The position numbers and the translations under genes were made by a program. The notes beneath the pieces were generated by a model, which was not told where the DNA came from, did not search any database, and saw only the letters and a list, made by a program, of their open reading frames with translations. From Mycobacterium nebraskense (GTDB lineage Bacteria > Actinomycetota > Actinomycetes > Mycobacteriales > Mycobacteriaceae), in assembly GCF_002102255.1 (NCBI RefSeq), contig NZ_LQPH01000183.1, positions 1 to 64,000 of the forward strand: a stretch of DNA of 64,000 nucleotides. Reading direction: 5' to 3'. Positions 25,045-33,808 of the stretch are shown piece by piece (the first letter of the stretch is position 1; each line of letters opens with the position of its first letter).

Positions 25045-27119
25045 GTAGCTCCTCTGTGTCGCCCGAAATTACGCGACGGTCGTCGGCCGCCCTCGTGGAG
25101 CGGAGTGTAGTCACCGCCGTCGTCCGGCGGCGTCTGGTTCCCGCCCTCGTCGGGCGGACTGTCCGAGTCAGCCTCGTCGGGCGGGGTTTCGCCCGTGGGC
25201 GTACCGGCGTTTGGGGATTCGACCGGGGCCTCGGACCTCCGACGAATCGGACGCGGGAACCATCTATTGTGCCGTATCCCGGCCAGGATGGCCGCTCCGG
25301 CCGTCGCGACCAGCAGCCATTGCAGCATCGGGCCCCAGCGGGTCGCCGGCGTCAGTTTGGTCTTCAGGCGCACCTGGATGTCCAGGTAATCGGGCTGGAA
25401 GAAGTCCGTGCGCACCAACTCGGCGCCGTCCGGCGCAATCACCGCGCTGATCCCGGTGGTGCCGGCGACCACCACGTATCGATCGTGCTCGACGGCCCGC
25501 ACCTTGGCGAATCCCAGCTGCTGCTCGCTCATCGTCTTGTTGAACGTGGCGTTGTTGCTCGGCACGGCCAGCAGCTGGGCACCGTTGAGCACCGCTTTTC
25601 GCGGGACGCGGTCGAAGATCACTTCCCAGCAGGTGGCGAGCCCGACCGGCACCCCGGCGATGTGCACGACATCCCGGCCCGGGCGGGGCACCATGTTCCC
25701 GGCGCGGTTGGCGTACCCGGAAAGACGCTTGAACAGCCACGGCATCGGCAGGTATTCGCCGAAAGGCTGCACGATCTCCTTGTCGTGCCGGTCGGCCGGC
25801 CCGGTGGACGGATTCCACACGATCATGGTGTTGGTGTACTGGGGGTTCTCCGGCGGGCTGCCGGGCAGTTCCGACACGGTGCCGATCAGGATCGGCGCGC
25901 CGATCGCGGTCGCGGCCTGCGATATCTCCAGCGCGGCGTCGACATTGGCCAGCGGGTCGATGTCCGAGGAGTCCTCCGGCCAGATGACGAATTGAGGTTG
26001 CGGCGCCTGTCCCGCGCGCACGTCCTCCGCCAGCCGCAGCGTCTCGCGGACGTGGTTGTCGAGCACCGCCCGACGCTGCGCGTTGAAGTCGAGGCCCAGC
26101 CGCGGCACGTTGCCTTGCACCACCGCGACGGTGACCGAGGGCTCGCCGCCCGATCCCGTGCCGGCGTGGCGAACCTGCGGCCAGACGATGACGGACGCGA
26201 ACAACACCAGACATATGCAGACGCCCGGCAGCACCACTGCGGGCGGCGCCGTATCGGCGGTCGCCGGTTCGTCGTCGCCGACCCCGCGATGGACGCGACT
26301 ACCGGTGCGCCACCACTTCACGATCTCCAGCTCGATGGCGGTCGCGCTGAACCCAACCAGCACGATCGCCATGGAGAGCAGCGGGGCGCCCCCGAGCTTG
26401 GCCAACGGCAGGAAGGGGCCCTGCGCCTGGCCGAATGCGACCGACCCCCACGGGAAGCCGCCGAACGGGACGATCGATTTCAGCCACTCCTGGGCCGTCC
26501 ACACCAGCGCGAACCACACGGGCCAGCCCGGCAGCTGGCGCACGAGCACGGCGCACAGGCCGAAGAGGGCCGGAAACACCGCACACGTCATCGCCAACAC
26601 CGTCCAGGGCACGGCGCCAACGAGCATGCTGATCCAGGGCAGCAGCGGCAGATAGAAGGCCAGCCCGAAGAGGAACCCGTAGCCTAAACCGCCCGCCGGC
26701 GTCGTCGCCGGATGCTTGAGCACCCAGGCCAGCAGGGCGGCCGCGACGACCGCGCCCCACCACCAGTTCAGCGACGGGAAGCTGGTGAAGAGCAGTACAC
26801 CCCCTGCCACGGCGCACACCAACCGGGTCAGCCGTGGCAGCATGGCGGCCCGGACCGCGGGCAGCCGCGCGAGCGCCGCCGCGCCAAGTCCCGCGACCAC
26901 CCGGCGTCCCACGGCCCCCAGGCGATCCGTCAGTGGCGGGGCGGCGGGTTGCGGGTCGGGTTCGGGCTTCAGGTCGACGCCGGCGGGCTCGTCGTCGCGC
27001 TCCGATTCGGCTTCGTCGCTTATCGGGTCGCTGTCCGGGTGCGCCGGTTGGCCGGCGTCCGGGTCGGGCTCGTCGGTGTGGCCGGGACGGTCCTTTCGGC
27101 CGAACCATTCCCTAGCCAT
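25041..27119 (-). CDS. lnt: Apolipoprotein N-acyltransferase Lnt
   Basis: 692 aa. Layout: a polar acidic N-terminal extension (~residues 1-70), then about six to eight membrane helices (~85-310), then a nitrilase-type CN-hydrolase domain (~340-590), a further membrane helix and an acidic Pro/Asp tail. Nitrilase triad contexts are visible: Glu in VIWPEDSSDID, Lys near KEIVQPFGEYLP, and Cys in LATCWEVIFD. The enzyme adds the third acyl chain to the N-terminal cysteine of diacylated lipoproteins outside the membrane (family knowledge). It overlaps ppm1 by 4 nt and the upstream amidohydrolase by 8 nt. The proline/aspartate-rich repeats in the tail (PPDEGGN, PPDDGGD, PLHEGGR) are unusual. Confidence 0.93.
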   Translation of the reverse strand: MAREWFGRKDRPGHTDEPDPDAGQPAHPDSDPISDEAESERDDEPAGVDLKPEPDPQPAAPPLTDRLGAVGRRVVAGLGAAALARLPAVRAAMLPRLTRLVCAVAGGVLLFTSFPSLNWWWGAVVAAALLAWVLKHPATTPAGGLGYGFLFGLAFYLPLLPWISMLVGAVPWTVLAMTCAVFPALFGLCAVLVRQLPGWPVWFALVWTAQEWLKSIVPFGGFPWGSVAFGQAQGPFLPLAKLGGAPLLSMAIVLVGFSATAIELEIVKWWRTGSRVHRGVGDDEPATADTAPPAVVLPGVCICLVLFASVIVWPQVRHAGTGSGGEPSVTVAVVQGNVPRLGLDFNAQRRAVLDNHVRETLRLAEDVRAGQAPQPQFVIWPEDSSDIDPLANVDAALEISQAATAIGAPILIGTVSELPGSPPENPQYTNTMIVWNPSTGPADRHDKEIVQPFGEYLPMPWLFKRLSGYANRAGNMVPRPGRDVVHIAGVPVGLATCWEVIFDRVPRKAVLNGAQLLAVPSNNATFNKTMSEQQLGFAKVRAVEHDRYVVVAGTTGISAVIAPDGAELVRTDFFQPDYLDIQVRLKTKLTPATRWGPMLQWLLVATAGAAILAGIRHNRWFPRPIRRRSEAPVESPNAGTPTGETPPDEADSDSPPDEGGNQTPPDDGGDYTPLHEGGRRPSRNFGRHRGAT

Positions 27120-28716
27120 GGATGACAGCGCCCCGATGCACCGTCCGTCGGCAACGCGGCAGGGCGTCGTTCGGGCCCAGGCGCGGTAGGGCCGGCACCC
27201 GGGCGCGTGGGTCGGTCGACCAGCGCTGAACGGCGTCGCGAGGGGCGTGGACGTCCAGGGCCCCGGACTCCCAGACCGCGTAGGAGGCCGGCGCGCCGGG
27301 CACCAGGGTTCCCGTCTTGCCGTCGTGGACGCCGGCGGCCCTCCAGCCGCCGCGCGTTGCGGCGGCGAACGCGGCGCGCGCGGAGACCGCGCTGCCGGGG
27401 GTGTGATGGTTGACCGCCGCGCGCACGCTCCCCCACGGGTCGAGGCCCGTTACCGGTGCGTCGGAACCTAGCGCGAGGGGCACGCCTTGGGATGCTAACA
27501 GCGCAAGCGGGTTCAGCCGGCTGCCTCGTTCGGCGCCAAGGCGCCGCGCGTACATGCCGTCGGTGCCGCCCCACAACGCATCGAAGTTGGGCTGCACGCT
27601 CGCGATGACGCCCCACCGACCCAGTTGGGCGGCCTGCTCCGCGGTCACCATTTCGACGTGCTCGAGGCGGTGCCCGCACCGGGCGACGGCCACCGCCCCG
27701 AGCTGCGCGACGACCCGTTCGAAGGCGGTGACCACCGCCGAGACGGCGGCGTCACCGATGACATGGAAGCCTGCGGTCACCTCCGCCTCGGTGCACGCCC
27801 GCACATGCGCCTCGATGGCGTCGGGGTCGAGGTAGCAGGTGCCGAACCGGTCCGCGGCGTCGGCGTACGGCTCGTGCAGCCAAGCGGTGCGCGAACCCAG
27901 CGCGCCGTCGACGAAGAGATCGCCGGCCAGCCCGCGGGCTCCGGTCTCCTCGATGAGCGCGCGCGCCCGTGCGGGCGTGCTCACCGCCTCGCCCCAGTAG
28001 CCGGTCACTTCGACGCCGTGATCGAGGGCCCGCAGCTGCAGCCAGTCGTCCAGCCCGCCGATCTCGGGCCCGGCGCATTCGTGGACCGCGACAATGCCGG
28101 CCGCCGCGGCGGCCCGCAGGGCGGCCGTGCGGGCGTCGCCGAGCTGCTCGGGCGTCAACAGGTCACGGGCGACGGCGCGGACCAGGTGGTGAGCGTTGCC
28201 GGTGAGCGGCCGGTCAGGGGCGAAGCCGACCGCCGCCGGTAGGTCCGCGACCAGCCGGCGCAACCCCGTCGAGGCGAGCGCGGAGTGGACGTCGACCCTG
28301 GACAAATAGGCGGGCCGGTCACCGAGGACGGCATCGAGGTCGGCGGTGCTCGGCGGGCCGTTCTCGGGCCACGACGACTCGTCCCAGCCGTGCCCCCACA
28401 CGGGCCGGCCCGGGTGGGCGGCCGCATAGTCGGTGACCAGCTGGATGCACTGCGCCCGCGAGCGCGCCGCACGCAGGTCGAGCCCGCTGAGGGTGAGACC
28501 GGTCGCGGTCAGATGGATGTGGCTGTCCACGAATCCCGGCGCCACGAAAGCACCGTCCAAATCCTCGACGTCAGCGCCGGGAAAAAGGCTGCGGCCGACG
28601 TCATCGCTGCCCAGCCACGCGACGACGTCGCCCCGCACCGCCATGGCCGTGGCGTCCGGATGGGTCGGGCTGTGCACCCGGCCGTTGACCAGCAACGTGG
28701 TGGACGTGTCGCTCAC
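27112..28716 (-). CDS. Amidohydrolase family protein (YtcJ-like; Rv2052c position)
   Basis: 534 aa from GTG 28716. A metal-dependent hydrolase of the amidohydrolase superfamily. It has a composite beta-sandwich start (TLLVNGRVHSP), the HxH metal motif in DSHIHLT near residue 65, His in HVIGDAA, HRLEHVEM, and the catalytic Asp in GSDAPV near residue 430. The subfamily includes YtcJ- and AtzF-like exo-hydrolases with broad N-acyl or amide substrates; the substrate is unknown. It sits between fxsA (33 nt away) and lnt (8-nt overlap) on one strand, so the four genes fxsA-amidohydrolase-lnt-ppm1 look like an operon. The same position and length are found for Rv2052c. Confidence 0.88.
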   Translation of the reverse strand: MSDTSTTLLVNGRVHSPTHPDATAMAVRGDVVAWLGSDDVGRSLFPGADVEDLDGAFVAPGFVDSHIHLTATGLTLSGLDLRAARSRAQCIQLVTDYAAAHPGRPVWGHGWDESSWPENGPPSTADLDAVLGDRPAYLSRVDVHSALASTGLRRLVADLPAAVGFAPDRPLTGNAHHLVRAVARDLLTPEQLGDARTAALRAAAAAGIVAVHECAGPEIGGLDDWLQLRALDHGVEVTGYWGEAVSTPARARALIEETGARGLAGDLFVDGALGSRTAWLHEPYADAADRFGTCYLDPDAIEAHVRACTEAEVTAGFHVIGDAAVSAVVTAFERVVAQLGAVAVARCGHRLEHVEMVTAEQAAQLGRWGVIASVQPNFDALWGGTDGMYARRLGAERGSRLNPLALLASQGVPLALGSDAPVTGLDPWGSVRAAVNHHTPGSAVSARAAFAAATRGGWRAAGVHDGKTGTLVPGAPASYAVWESGALDVHAPRDAVQRWSTDPRARVPALPRLGPNDALPRCRRTVHRGAVIHG

Positions 28717-28749
28717 AGGGCAAAACTACGTGTGATGGCGGGCGGGTGT

Positions 28750-29283
28750 TCAGTCCCAGCCGGGCCGCCCCGGAAATCCGCCACGCACCGGCTCGTTCGG
28801 TAGGGCGGGCGGCCTGAAGTCCCGAACGTCCACGACCTCGCCGTCGATGTAGTCGTCACCCGCAGCGCCGCCATCACGCACGCCCACGCCGAACAACGTC
28901 GTGTCGGTGAGCAACGGCATCCGCCGCCGCAGACCGCGCATCGCGATCGCGGCCAAACCGGGGCCGACGGCCGACCTGACGGGCCGCACCAGCAGCAAAA
29001 GCCCCAACGCCGTGGTGACCAGTCCGGGCACCAGCACCAGGGCGCCGGCCAGCGTGACCAACGTCCCGTCTCGCACCGCGGTGCGCGGTTCGGCAAGACC
29101 GGACCGGAGCTGGCCGACCTGGCGGACGAGATGAGAGCCCATCACCGGCACCAAGAGGCCCCAGCCGACCAGGAAGGTGCCCACCAACGCCAGCAGCGTC
29201 CAACCCCACCCGATCGTCGAAACCAGGGCGATGATCGCCGCCAGCTCGACGACGGCGTAGACCAAAAACAGCCGTGACAGCAT
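28750..29283 (-). CDS. fxsA: FxsA-family membrane protein
   Basis: 177 aa from ATG 29283; the frame extends upstream but homologous-looking sequence begins at MLSRLFLVYAVVE. Two to four hydrophobic segments are present: an N-terminal pair (~residues 3-45) and a second pair (~65-105) with the FxsA-type VPGLVTTALGLLLLVRP pattern. An Arg-rich cytoplasmic tail follows. FxsA in E. coli suppresses phage T7 exclusion by F plasmid PifA; its role in mycobacteria is unknown. It is divergent from the dienelactone hydrolase with a 73-bp shared upstream region and is the first gene of the lnt-ppm1 operon. Confidence 0.87.
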   Translation of the reverse strand: MLSRLFLVYAVVELAAIIALVSTIGWGWTLLALVGTFLVGWGLLVPVMGSHLVRQVGQLRSGLAEPRTAVRDGTLVTLAGALVLVPGLVTTALGLLLLVRPVRSAVGPGLAAIAMRGLRRRMPLLTDTTLFGVGVRDGGAAGDDYIDGEVVDVRDFRPPALPNEPVRGGFPGRPGWD

Positions 29284-29356
29284 GCCTCGCCAACGTCCGT
29301 GCACCCCGCGGAAGTTCCCCTGGTGGCGCGCGCCGAGGCTGCAGTTAGATGACGCT

Positions 29357-30064
29357 ATGACAACGATTGAGATCGACACCCCCGACGGACCGATCGACGC
29401 GCTGCTGGACCTTCCCCCGGGCCAGGGCCCGTGGCCCGGGGTGGTCGTGATTCACGACGCGTTCGGATACGGCAGGGACAAGGAGTCGACGAACAAGCGC
29501 ATCGCCCAGGCCGGCTACGTGGCCATCACCCCCAACATGTACGCGCGGGGTGGCCGCATCCGCTGCATCACCCGGGTGATGAAGGAGCTGCAGACGCAAC
29601 GCGGCCGCGCCCTCGATGACATCCTGGCCGCCCGCGATCACTTGAAAGCCATGCCCGAATGTTCCGGCCAGGTCGGCATCGCGGGCTTCTGCATGGGCGG
29701 CCAGTTCGCACTGGTCATGTCGCCCAAGGGTTTCGGTGCCTCCGCGCCGTTCTACGGCGCTCCCCTGCCCCGCAACCTCGACAAGACGCTCGAGGGGGCG
29801 TGCCCCATTGTGGCCAGCTTCGGCGGCCGTGACCCACTGGGACGGGGCGCGCCCGAGAAACTGCGCGAGACCATCGCAAGTAAGAACATCACCGCCGACG
29901 TGAAGGTCTATCCCGGGGTCGGGCACAGCTTCGCCAACGAACTGCCCGCCCAGCCCCTGCTTCGGATTACCGGTTTCGGCTACGACCGGGCCGCCACCGA
30001 GGACGCGTGGAGCCGCGTTTTCGCGTTCTTCGGCGAACATTTGGCGGCGGGCGCGACAACGTAG
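29357..30064 (+). CDS. Dienelactone hydrolase family protein (Rv2054-like)
   Basis: 235 aa. An alpha/beta hydrolase with the dienelactone-hydrolase nucleophile elbow GFCMGG (Cys near residue 116 in place of Ser), an acid in SFGGRDPLG and His in GVGHSFANE. Members hydrolyse cyclic esters such as dienelactone in ring-cleavage pathways, but many actinobacterial copies have no known substrate. It is divergent from fxsA and convergent with the DJ-1-like gene, with 5 nt between stops. Position matches Rv2054 of M. tuberculosis. Confidence 0.9.
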   Translation: MTTIEIDTPDGPIDALLDLPPGQGPWPGVVVIHDAFGYGRDKESTNKRIAQAGYVAITPNMYARGGRIRCITRVMKELQTQRGRALDDILAARDHLKAMPECSGQVGIAGFCMGGQFALVMSPKGFGASAPFYGAPLPRNLDKTLEGACPIVASFGGRDPLGRGAPEKLRETIASKNITADVKVYPGVGHSFANELPAQPLLRITGFGYDRAATEDAWSRVFAFFGEHLAAGATT

Positions 30065-30069
30065 TTGCG

Positions 30070-30924
30070 TCATAACAACTTTCGCGACAAGACCGTCGCG
30101 AACGTGTGGGTGTCACCCGGCCATCGCGCCGACACGTAGCTGCCGTCGTCGACGACGAACGCCGGCCGCGAGTCGGTCGCGGTGTCGCGCGCCATGCCGG
30201 AGGTCTTGCGCCGCCAGCCCGGCGAACCGCGCACGACGTCGCGGAAATCCGTCGGATCCTTCAGTGCGCGAGTCACTTCCGACTGCACCGACATGTAGCC
30301 GCCTGGCTGGCCGGGCCGCTCGGTGTAGGTCCGGTAGTAGTTTCGATCCCAGAACCGGGTGACCCGCGTCAATCGCCACGCCAGGCCCTCCATCGCCCAC
30401 GTCAACGCCGTGGTCTTGTGCCCGTAGAGCACCGAGTGACCCGTCGCGGGGTCGACGCTGCGCGCGGCGAGCAGCACACCATGACAGATGGCGGCGACGA
30501 TTACCCCGCGGGCGAATGCGTCCACGACGAGCCGGTGCAGGATGCCGCTGTCGATGTAGCCGCGCATTCCCCGGGCGCGATGTCCGCCGGGCAAAAGCAG
30601 TGCGTCGATGCCGTCCAGGCCGGCTTGGGCCCACGTAATTGGGTGCTGAAACTCGTTTGATGCCAACATGTCCCGGTAGGCGCTGCGCCCGTCCTTGTTG
30701 GCGCGCAGCATCAGCCCGATCATCGGGATGGCGCCCAGCACCGGCAGGGCGGACCACACGTCCAAGCCGCGGCCGCTCACCATGATGCCGTCTGCCGCAC
30801 CGGGCGATCCACTCTCGGTGGCGAACACCACCCGATGACCGTTGCTGGTCAGGACGCGCCAGCTGACGGCGACCTCGGTCGGGTCGAAGTCGCGGTCCGG
30901 GATCGGGACGAGGACTGTGCCCAT
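30070..30924 (-). CDS. DJ-1/PfpI (class I glutamine amidotransferase-like) family protein
   Basis: 284 aa. The N-terminus is a flavodoxin-like strand (TVLVPIPDRDFDPTE). The LLPGGH segment is near residue 110 and the nucleophile elbow AICHGV carries the Cys near residue 147 with an adjacent His. The superfamily includes glyoxalase III, chaperone and amidase-like members, so the reaction is uncertain. The C-terminal ~120 residues are longer than in small DJ-1 proteins. It lies 6 nt downstream of the Rv2061c-like gene on the same strand, so the two are likely co-transcribed. I do not know an equivalent at this position in M. tuberculosis. Confidence 0.8.
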   Translation of the reverse strand: MGTVLVPIPDRDFDPTEVAVSWRVLTSNGHRVVFATESGSPGAADGIMVSGRGLDVWSALPVLGAIPMIGLMLRANKDGRSAYRDMLASNEFQHPITWAQAGLDGIDALLLPGGHRARGMRGYIDSGILHRLVVDAFARGVIVAAICHGVLLAARSVDPATGHSVLYGHKTTALTWAMEGLAWRLTRVTRFWDRNYYRTYTERPGQPGGYMSVQSEVTRALKDPTDFRDVVRGSPGWRRKTSGMARDTATDSRPAFVVDDGSYVSARWPGDTHTFATVLSRKLL

Positions 30925-30930
30925 GCGGCC

Positions 30931-31317
30931 CTAGGCCTGCGCCACCCTGAGCTCGAGACCAACATTGTTCTCCATGCCGCCGCGCAGCTTGCTGAAGAAG
31001 TTGAACACCTTGCCCACGATGCCGTAGCGCTTTCGGATCGCGTCGTAGACCGCGGCGGTTTGCGACTTGTCGAGGATGGCGGCGGTGCCTTCGACGGTCT
31101 CGCTGGTCGGGCTGCCCTGCATGGTGCAGGTGGCCAGCGTGACCCGCGCATTATTGCGGATCCGCTTGACCTTCCACGACTTTTCCTGGGTGATGACCAG
31201 TAGCCGTTCCGTGTCGGCCGCCGCCCAGATCGGCGTCGGCTTGGGCTTGCCGTCCTTGGTGAAGGTGGTCAACAGGATGTATTGCGCCTTGGCGAGATCG
31301 GCAAAGGTGGGCGTCAC
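30931..31317 (-). CDS. PPOX-class, probably F420-dependent enzyme, Rv2061 family
   Basis: 128 aa from GTG 31317. A compact split beta-barrel of the pyridoxamine-phosphate-oxidase-like class. It shows AKAQYILLTTFTKDGKPKPTPIW near the N-terminus and a VKRIRNNARVTLA segment with the basic residues that usually contact cofactor phosphate. Length and sequence pattern match the small Rv2061 subfamily, assigned as probable F420-binding proteins. In M. tuberculosis Rv2061c is directly beside cobN; here a ~3.9-kb cassette separates them. The substrate is unknown. Confidence 0.85.
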   Translation of the reverse strand: MTPTFADLAKAQYILLTTFTKDGKPKPTPIWAAADTERLLVITQEKSWKVKRIRNNARVTLATCTMQGSPTSETVEGTAAILDKSQTAAVYDAIRKRYGIVGKVFNFFSKLRGGMENNVGLELRVAQA

Positions 31318-31392
31318 GGTAACAACCTACGCCGCACCGACCCGACATTGACATCGTGAGCGCTCAGCTGCGATAGTCAGGACACCTTAAGC

Positions 31393-31407
31393 GAAAATAT
31401 GATTTTC
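31393..31407. promoter_or_regulatory. AT-rich inverted repeat in the divergent promoter region
   Basis: GAAAAT and ATTTTC form perfect 6-bp arms around ATG in an otherwise GC-rich region, 36 nt before the DUF1214 gene start and 76 nt before the Rv2061-like gene. It could be an operator, for example for the TetR-type regulator encoded in the cassette. The right half (ATGATTTTCATT) resembles a half of actinobacterial Zur boxes, but the spacing is not canonical. Confidence 0.4.
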
Positions 31408-31442
31408 ATTTAAGACCGGTGGCACCGACGAAGCGGGGAACC

Positions 31443-32666
31443 GTGAGCGATCCAAAAGCACCGCTGGCGTGGCTGCCGTTTTCGATCGCTGAGGCGGCGT
31501 TGTCGGGGAAACCCGCCAATGCCGACCTATTGCAGGCATGGTCACACCTGTTGACCCGACTCCGCGAAGCCGCACAGGCCGTCGAATCCGACCCGGCGGG
31601 TCGAAATCGAATCGACCTTGCCGCCGGCATCCGGCATCTGTTGGTGTTGCTTACCGCAGGTATCGACGAGGTGCTGCGGTTCGATCCGGACCCGGTTCTG
31701 AGCGTGCGACGTACCAGCACCGACGACATGGTGACCTGGGGCATGGAGTGCCCGGACTGCCTTTACACCCGTGCCGTGCTGCGCGGCGGGGAGAGTTACC
31801 GGTTGTTCGGCAATCGCGGCACCGCACGATACGTCGGGCTGCAGACGATGAACGGCATTGTCGCAACCGCGAACGAACTGGTCGACGAACTCGAGATGGA
31901 CGCCGACGGAAACTTCGAGGTCATGCTGTCAGCCGACGAACGACCGGGCAATTGGATGCGGATCGAGGGTGACAGCCCCACGTTGACGGTGCGGCACTTC
32001 TTCTACGACTGGGACACCGAGGTCGCCTCGTCGCTGCGCATCGAGCGAGTCGGCGAGGCAGTGGAAACGAAAGGCCCTTCGGTCGAACCGGACACGGTGG
32101 TCTCGCGGCAGATCGTCGCTCTCGGTGACTTCGTCGGCGACAATCTGGCGTTCTTCCTGCAATTCGGTGCTGCGGCACCGCCCAACGGATTCCTGCCGCC
32201 GATCGACCGCACCGATATGGGCGCGGCGGCGGAGAACAGGCCGGTAATCGGTCGGTGGGAGCTGCGCTCGGACGAGGCGCTCATCGTGGAAGTGGAGCCG
32301 CCCCAGGGTCTTTACTGGAGCTTTTCCATCGGCAATCCGTGGTGGGAGACGATCCACTACGGGCGCCACCAGTCCAGCCTGAATGCCCATCAGGCCGCCG
32401 TGGACGCCGATGGTGTGGTGCGCGTGGTGCTGTGTGAGCGCGATCCCGGTGTTGCGAATTGGCTCGACACCGCCGGCCACACCAACGGCCCCATCATCCT
32501 GCGCTGCGTCCGGACCGAAACCGCACCGACGCCGTCGACACGAGTGGTGGCGTTCTCCGACGTCCGCGCGGCGTTGCCCGTGGACACCCCCACGGTCACT
32601 CCCCAGGAGCGGACGGCCATCCTGGCGGCACGCCGTCGCGCCGTACAAGAAAGGTTTGGGCGGTGA
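31443..32666 (+). CDS. DUF1214-domain protein
   Basis: 407 aa if started at GTG 31443, which has GGGGA 5 nt upstream; GTG 31419 is in frame but has no ribosome site. The last ~130 residues carry the DUF1214 pattern: YWSFSIGNPWWE, then HQSSLNAHQA, then VLCERDPGVANWLDTAGH and an RCV strand. The N-terminal ~250 residues are unassigned and helical at first. DUF1214/DUF1254 proteins are common beside lipid and steroid genes in mycobacteria; no biochemical role is established. Its stop overlaps the start of the sulfotransferase (GTGA). First gene of a four-gene plus-strand cassette. Confidence 0.8.
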   Translation: MSDPKAPLAWLPFSIAEAALSGKPANADLLQAWSHLLTRLREAAQAVESDPAGRNRIDLAAGIRHLLVLLTAGIDEVLRFDPDPVLSVRRTSTDDMVTWGMECPDCLYTRAVLRGGESYRLFGNRGTARYVGLQTMNGIVATANELVDELEMDADGNFEVMLSADERPGNWMRIEGDSPTLTVRHFFYDWDTEVASSLRIERVGEAVETKGPSVEPDTVVSRQIVALGDFVGDNLAFFLQFGAAAPPNGFLPPIDRTDMGAAAENRPVIGRWELRSDEALIVEVEPPQGLYWSFSIGNPWWETIHYGRHQSSLNAHQAAVDADGVVRVVLCERDPGVANWLDTAGHTNGPIILRCVRTETAPTPSTRVVAFSDVRAALPVDTPTVTPQERTAILAARRRAVQERFGR

Positions 32667-33808
32667 CGTTCGATCCCGACGAGTTGGAAGAAGGCGCTTG
32701 CACCGCGACAGGTTTCGATGATTTCGGCTCGCCATACTATCGCGAGGGGCTGGAACGCATCGTTGATGCGCTGAACACCGAGGCCGATCTCAACGACATG
32801 GGTCGCGTCATCCAGCACGCCACCATCAGCAATGCCCTGATTCAACGCCTCAAGATCGAGGACACCTACACCCGGCATCCCGAAATCGATCGGGAGGAGA
32901 TCAGCGGTCCCGTCTTTGTGATCGGGCTACCGCGCACCGGGACCACGGCGCTGAGCCAACTGGTGGCCGCCGATCCGCAGTTCCGGTCGCTACGGATGTG
33001 GGAATCCCAGGCCCCCACCCCGCCGCCGGAAGCCGCTACTCAACATACCGATCCGCGGATCGCGCAGGCCGAGGCCGGACTGAAGATGCTCAACGACATG
33101 TTTCCGTTGATGAAAACGCTGTACAACTCCGAGCCGACGGCCGCGACCGAATGCCAGGACTTGATGGGCATGAGTTTCCGGACCTTCCACTTCGATGGCG
33201 CCGTACGCGCGCCAGGGTATTTGGAGTGGGTCATGCAGTGCGACATGCGTGAGACCTACGTGTACCACCGGCGAGTGCTCAAGTTGCTGCAATGGCACTG
33301 CCCACCCGTTCTGTGGCACCTCAAGACTCCCGTGCACATGTTCGCTCTCGATGCGCTCGTCGACGCCTACCCGCACGCGAAATTCCTTTGGAGCCACCGT
33401 GATCCGGCTAACGTGATGGGCTCGGTGTGCAGCCTCATCCAGTATGTGCGCAGCTGGAGCAGCGACCGCAACGACGCCGACGAACTCGGCGCCGAGCAGC
33501 TCGACAGCTGGGTTGAAGCTGTGCGGCGGGCAATGGATTTCCGGAGCCGGGTGGGTGACGACCGATTCGCCGACGTCTCGTTCGCGGATTTGCAGACTGA
33601 TCCGGTAAGAACGCTGCAAGCCAGCTACGAGTCCCTCGGGTTGACCTTTTCCGACGCCACCCTGCTTTCGGTCAACCGGTGGGCGCAGGAGCACCGACCC
33701 GGCTCCCGCGGTGCGCACGAGTACGACCTGGCCGACTTTGGCTTGTCACCCGAAGGTGTGCGCGAGCGGTTTGCCGACTACCTCGCCACCTATGATGCAA
33801 CCGGCTGA
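32663..33808 (+). CDS. PAPS-dependent sulfotransferase family protein
   Basis: 381 aa from GTG 32663 (GTGA overlap with the preceding stop; earlier in-frame starts lie inside the DUF1214 gene). The 5'-phosphosulfate loop GLPRTGTTAL is near residue 92 and the 3'-phosphate-binding segment WSHRDPANVMGS near residue 245. A KTPVHMF strand follows the pattern of mycobacterial Stf-like enzymes. Such enzymes transfer sulfate from PAPS to lipids, glycans or small molecules in the cytoplasm; the acceptor is unknown. Many mycobacterial homologues lie in clusters with SDRs and TetR regulators, as here. Confidence 0.88.
   Translation: MTFDPDELEEGACTATGFDDFGSPYYREGLERIVDALNTEADLNDMGRVIQHATISNALIQRLKIEDTYTRHPEIDREEISGPVFVIGLPRTGTTALSQLVAADPQFRSLRMWESQAPTPPPEAATQHTDPRIAQAEAGLKMLNDMFPLMKTLYNSEPTAATECQDLMGMSFRTFHFDGAVRAPGYLEWVMQCDMRETYVYHRRVLKLLQWHCPPVLWHLKTPVHMFALDALVDAYPHAKFLWSHRDPANVMGSVCSLIQYVRSWSSDRNDADELGAEQLDSWVEAVRRAMDFRSRVGDDRFADVSFADLQTDPVRTLQASYESLGLTFSDATLLSVNRWAQEHRPGSRGAHEYDLADFGLSPEGVRERFADYLATYDATG

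Noticed and set aside
31443..32666. Start of the DUF1214 gene at GTG 31419
   Set aside because: No ribosome site at proper spacing; GTG 31443 has GGGGA upstream and begins the better-looking sequence.
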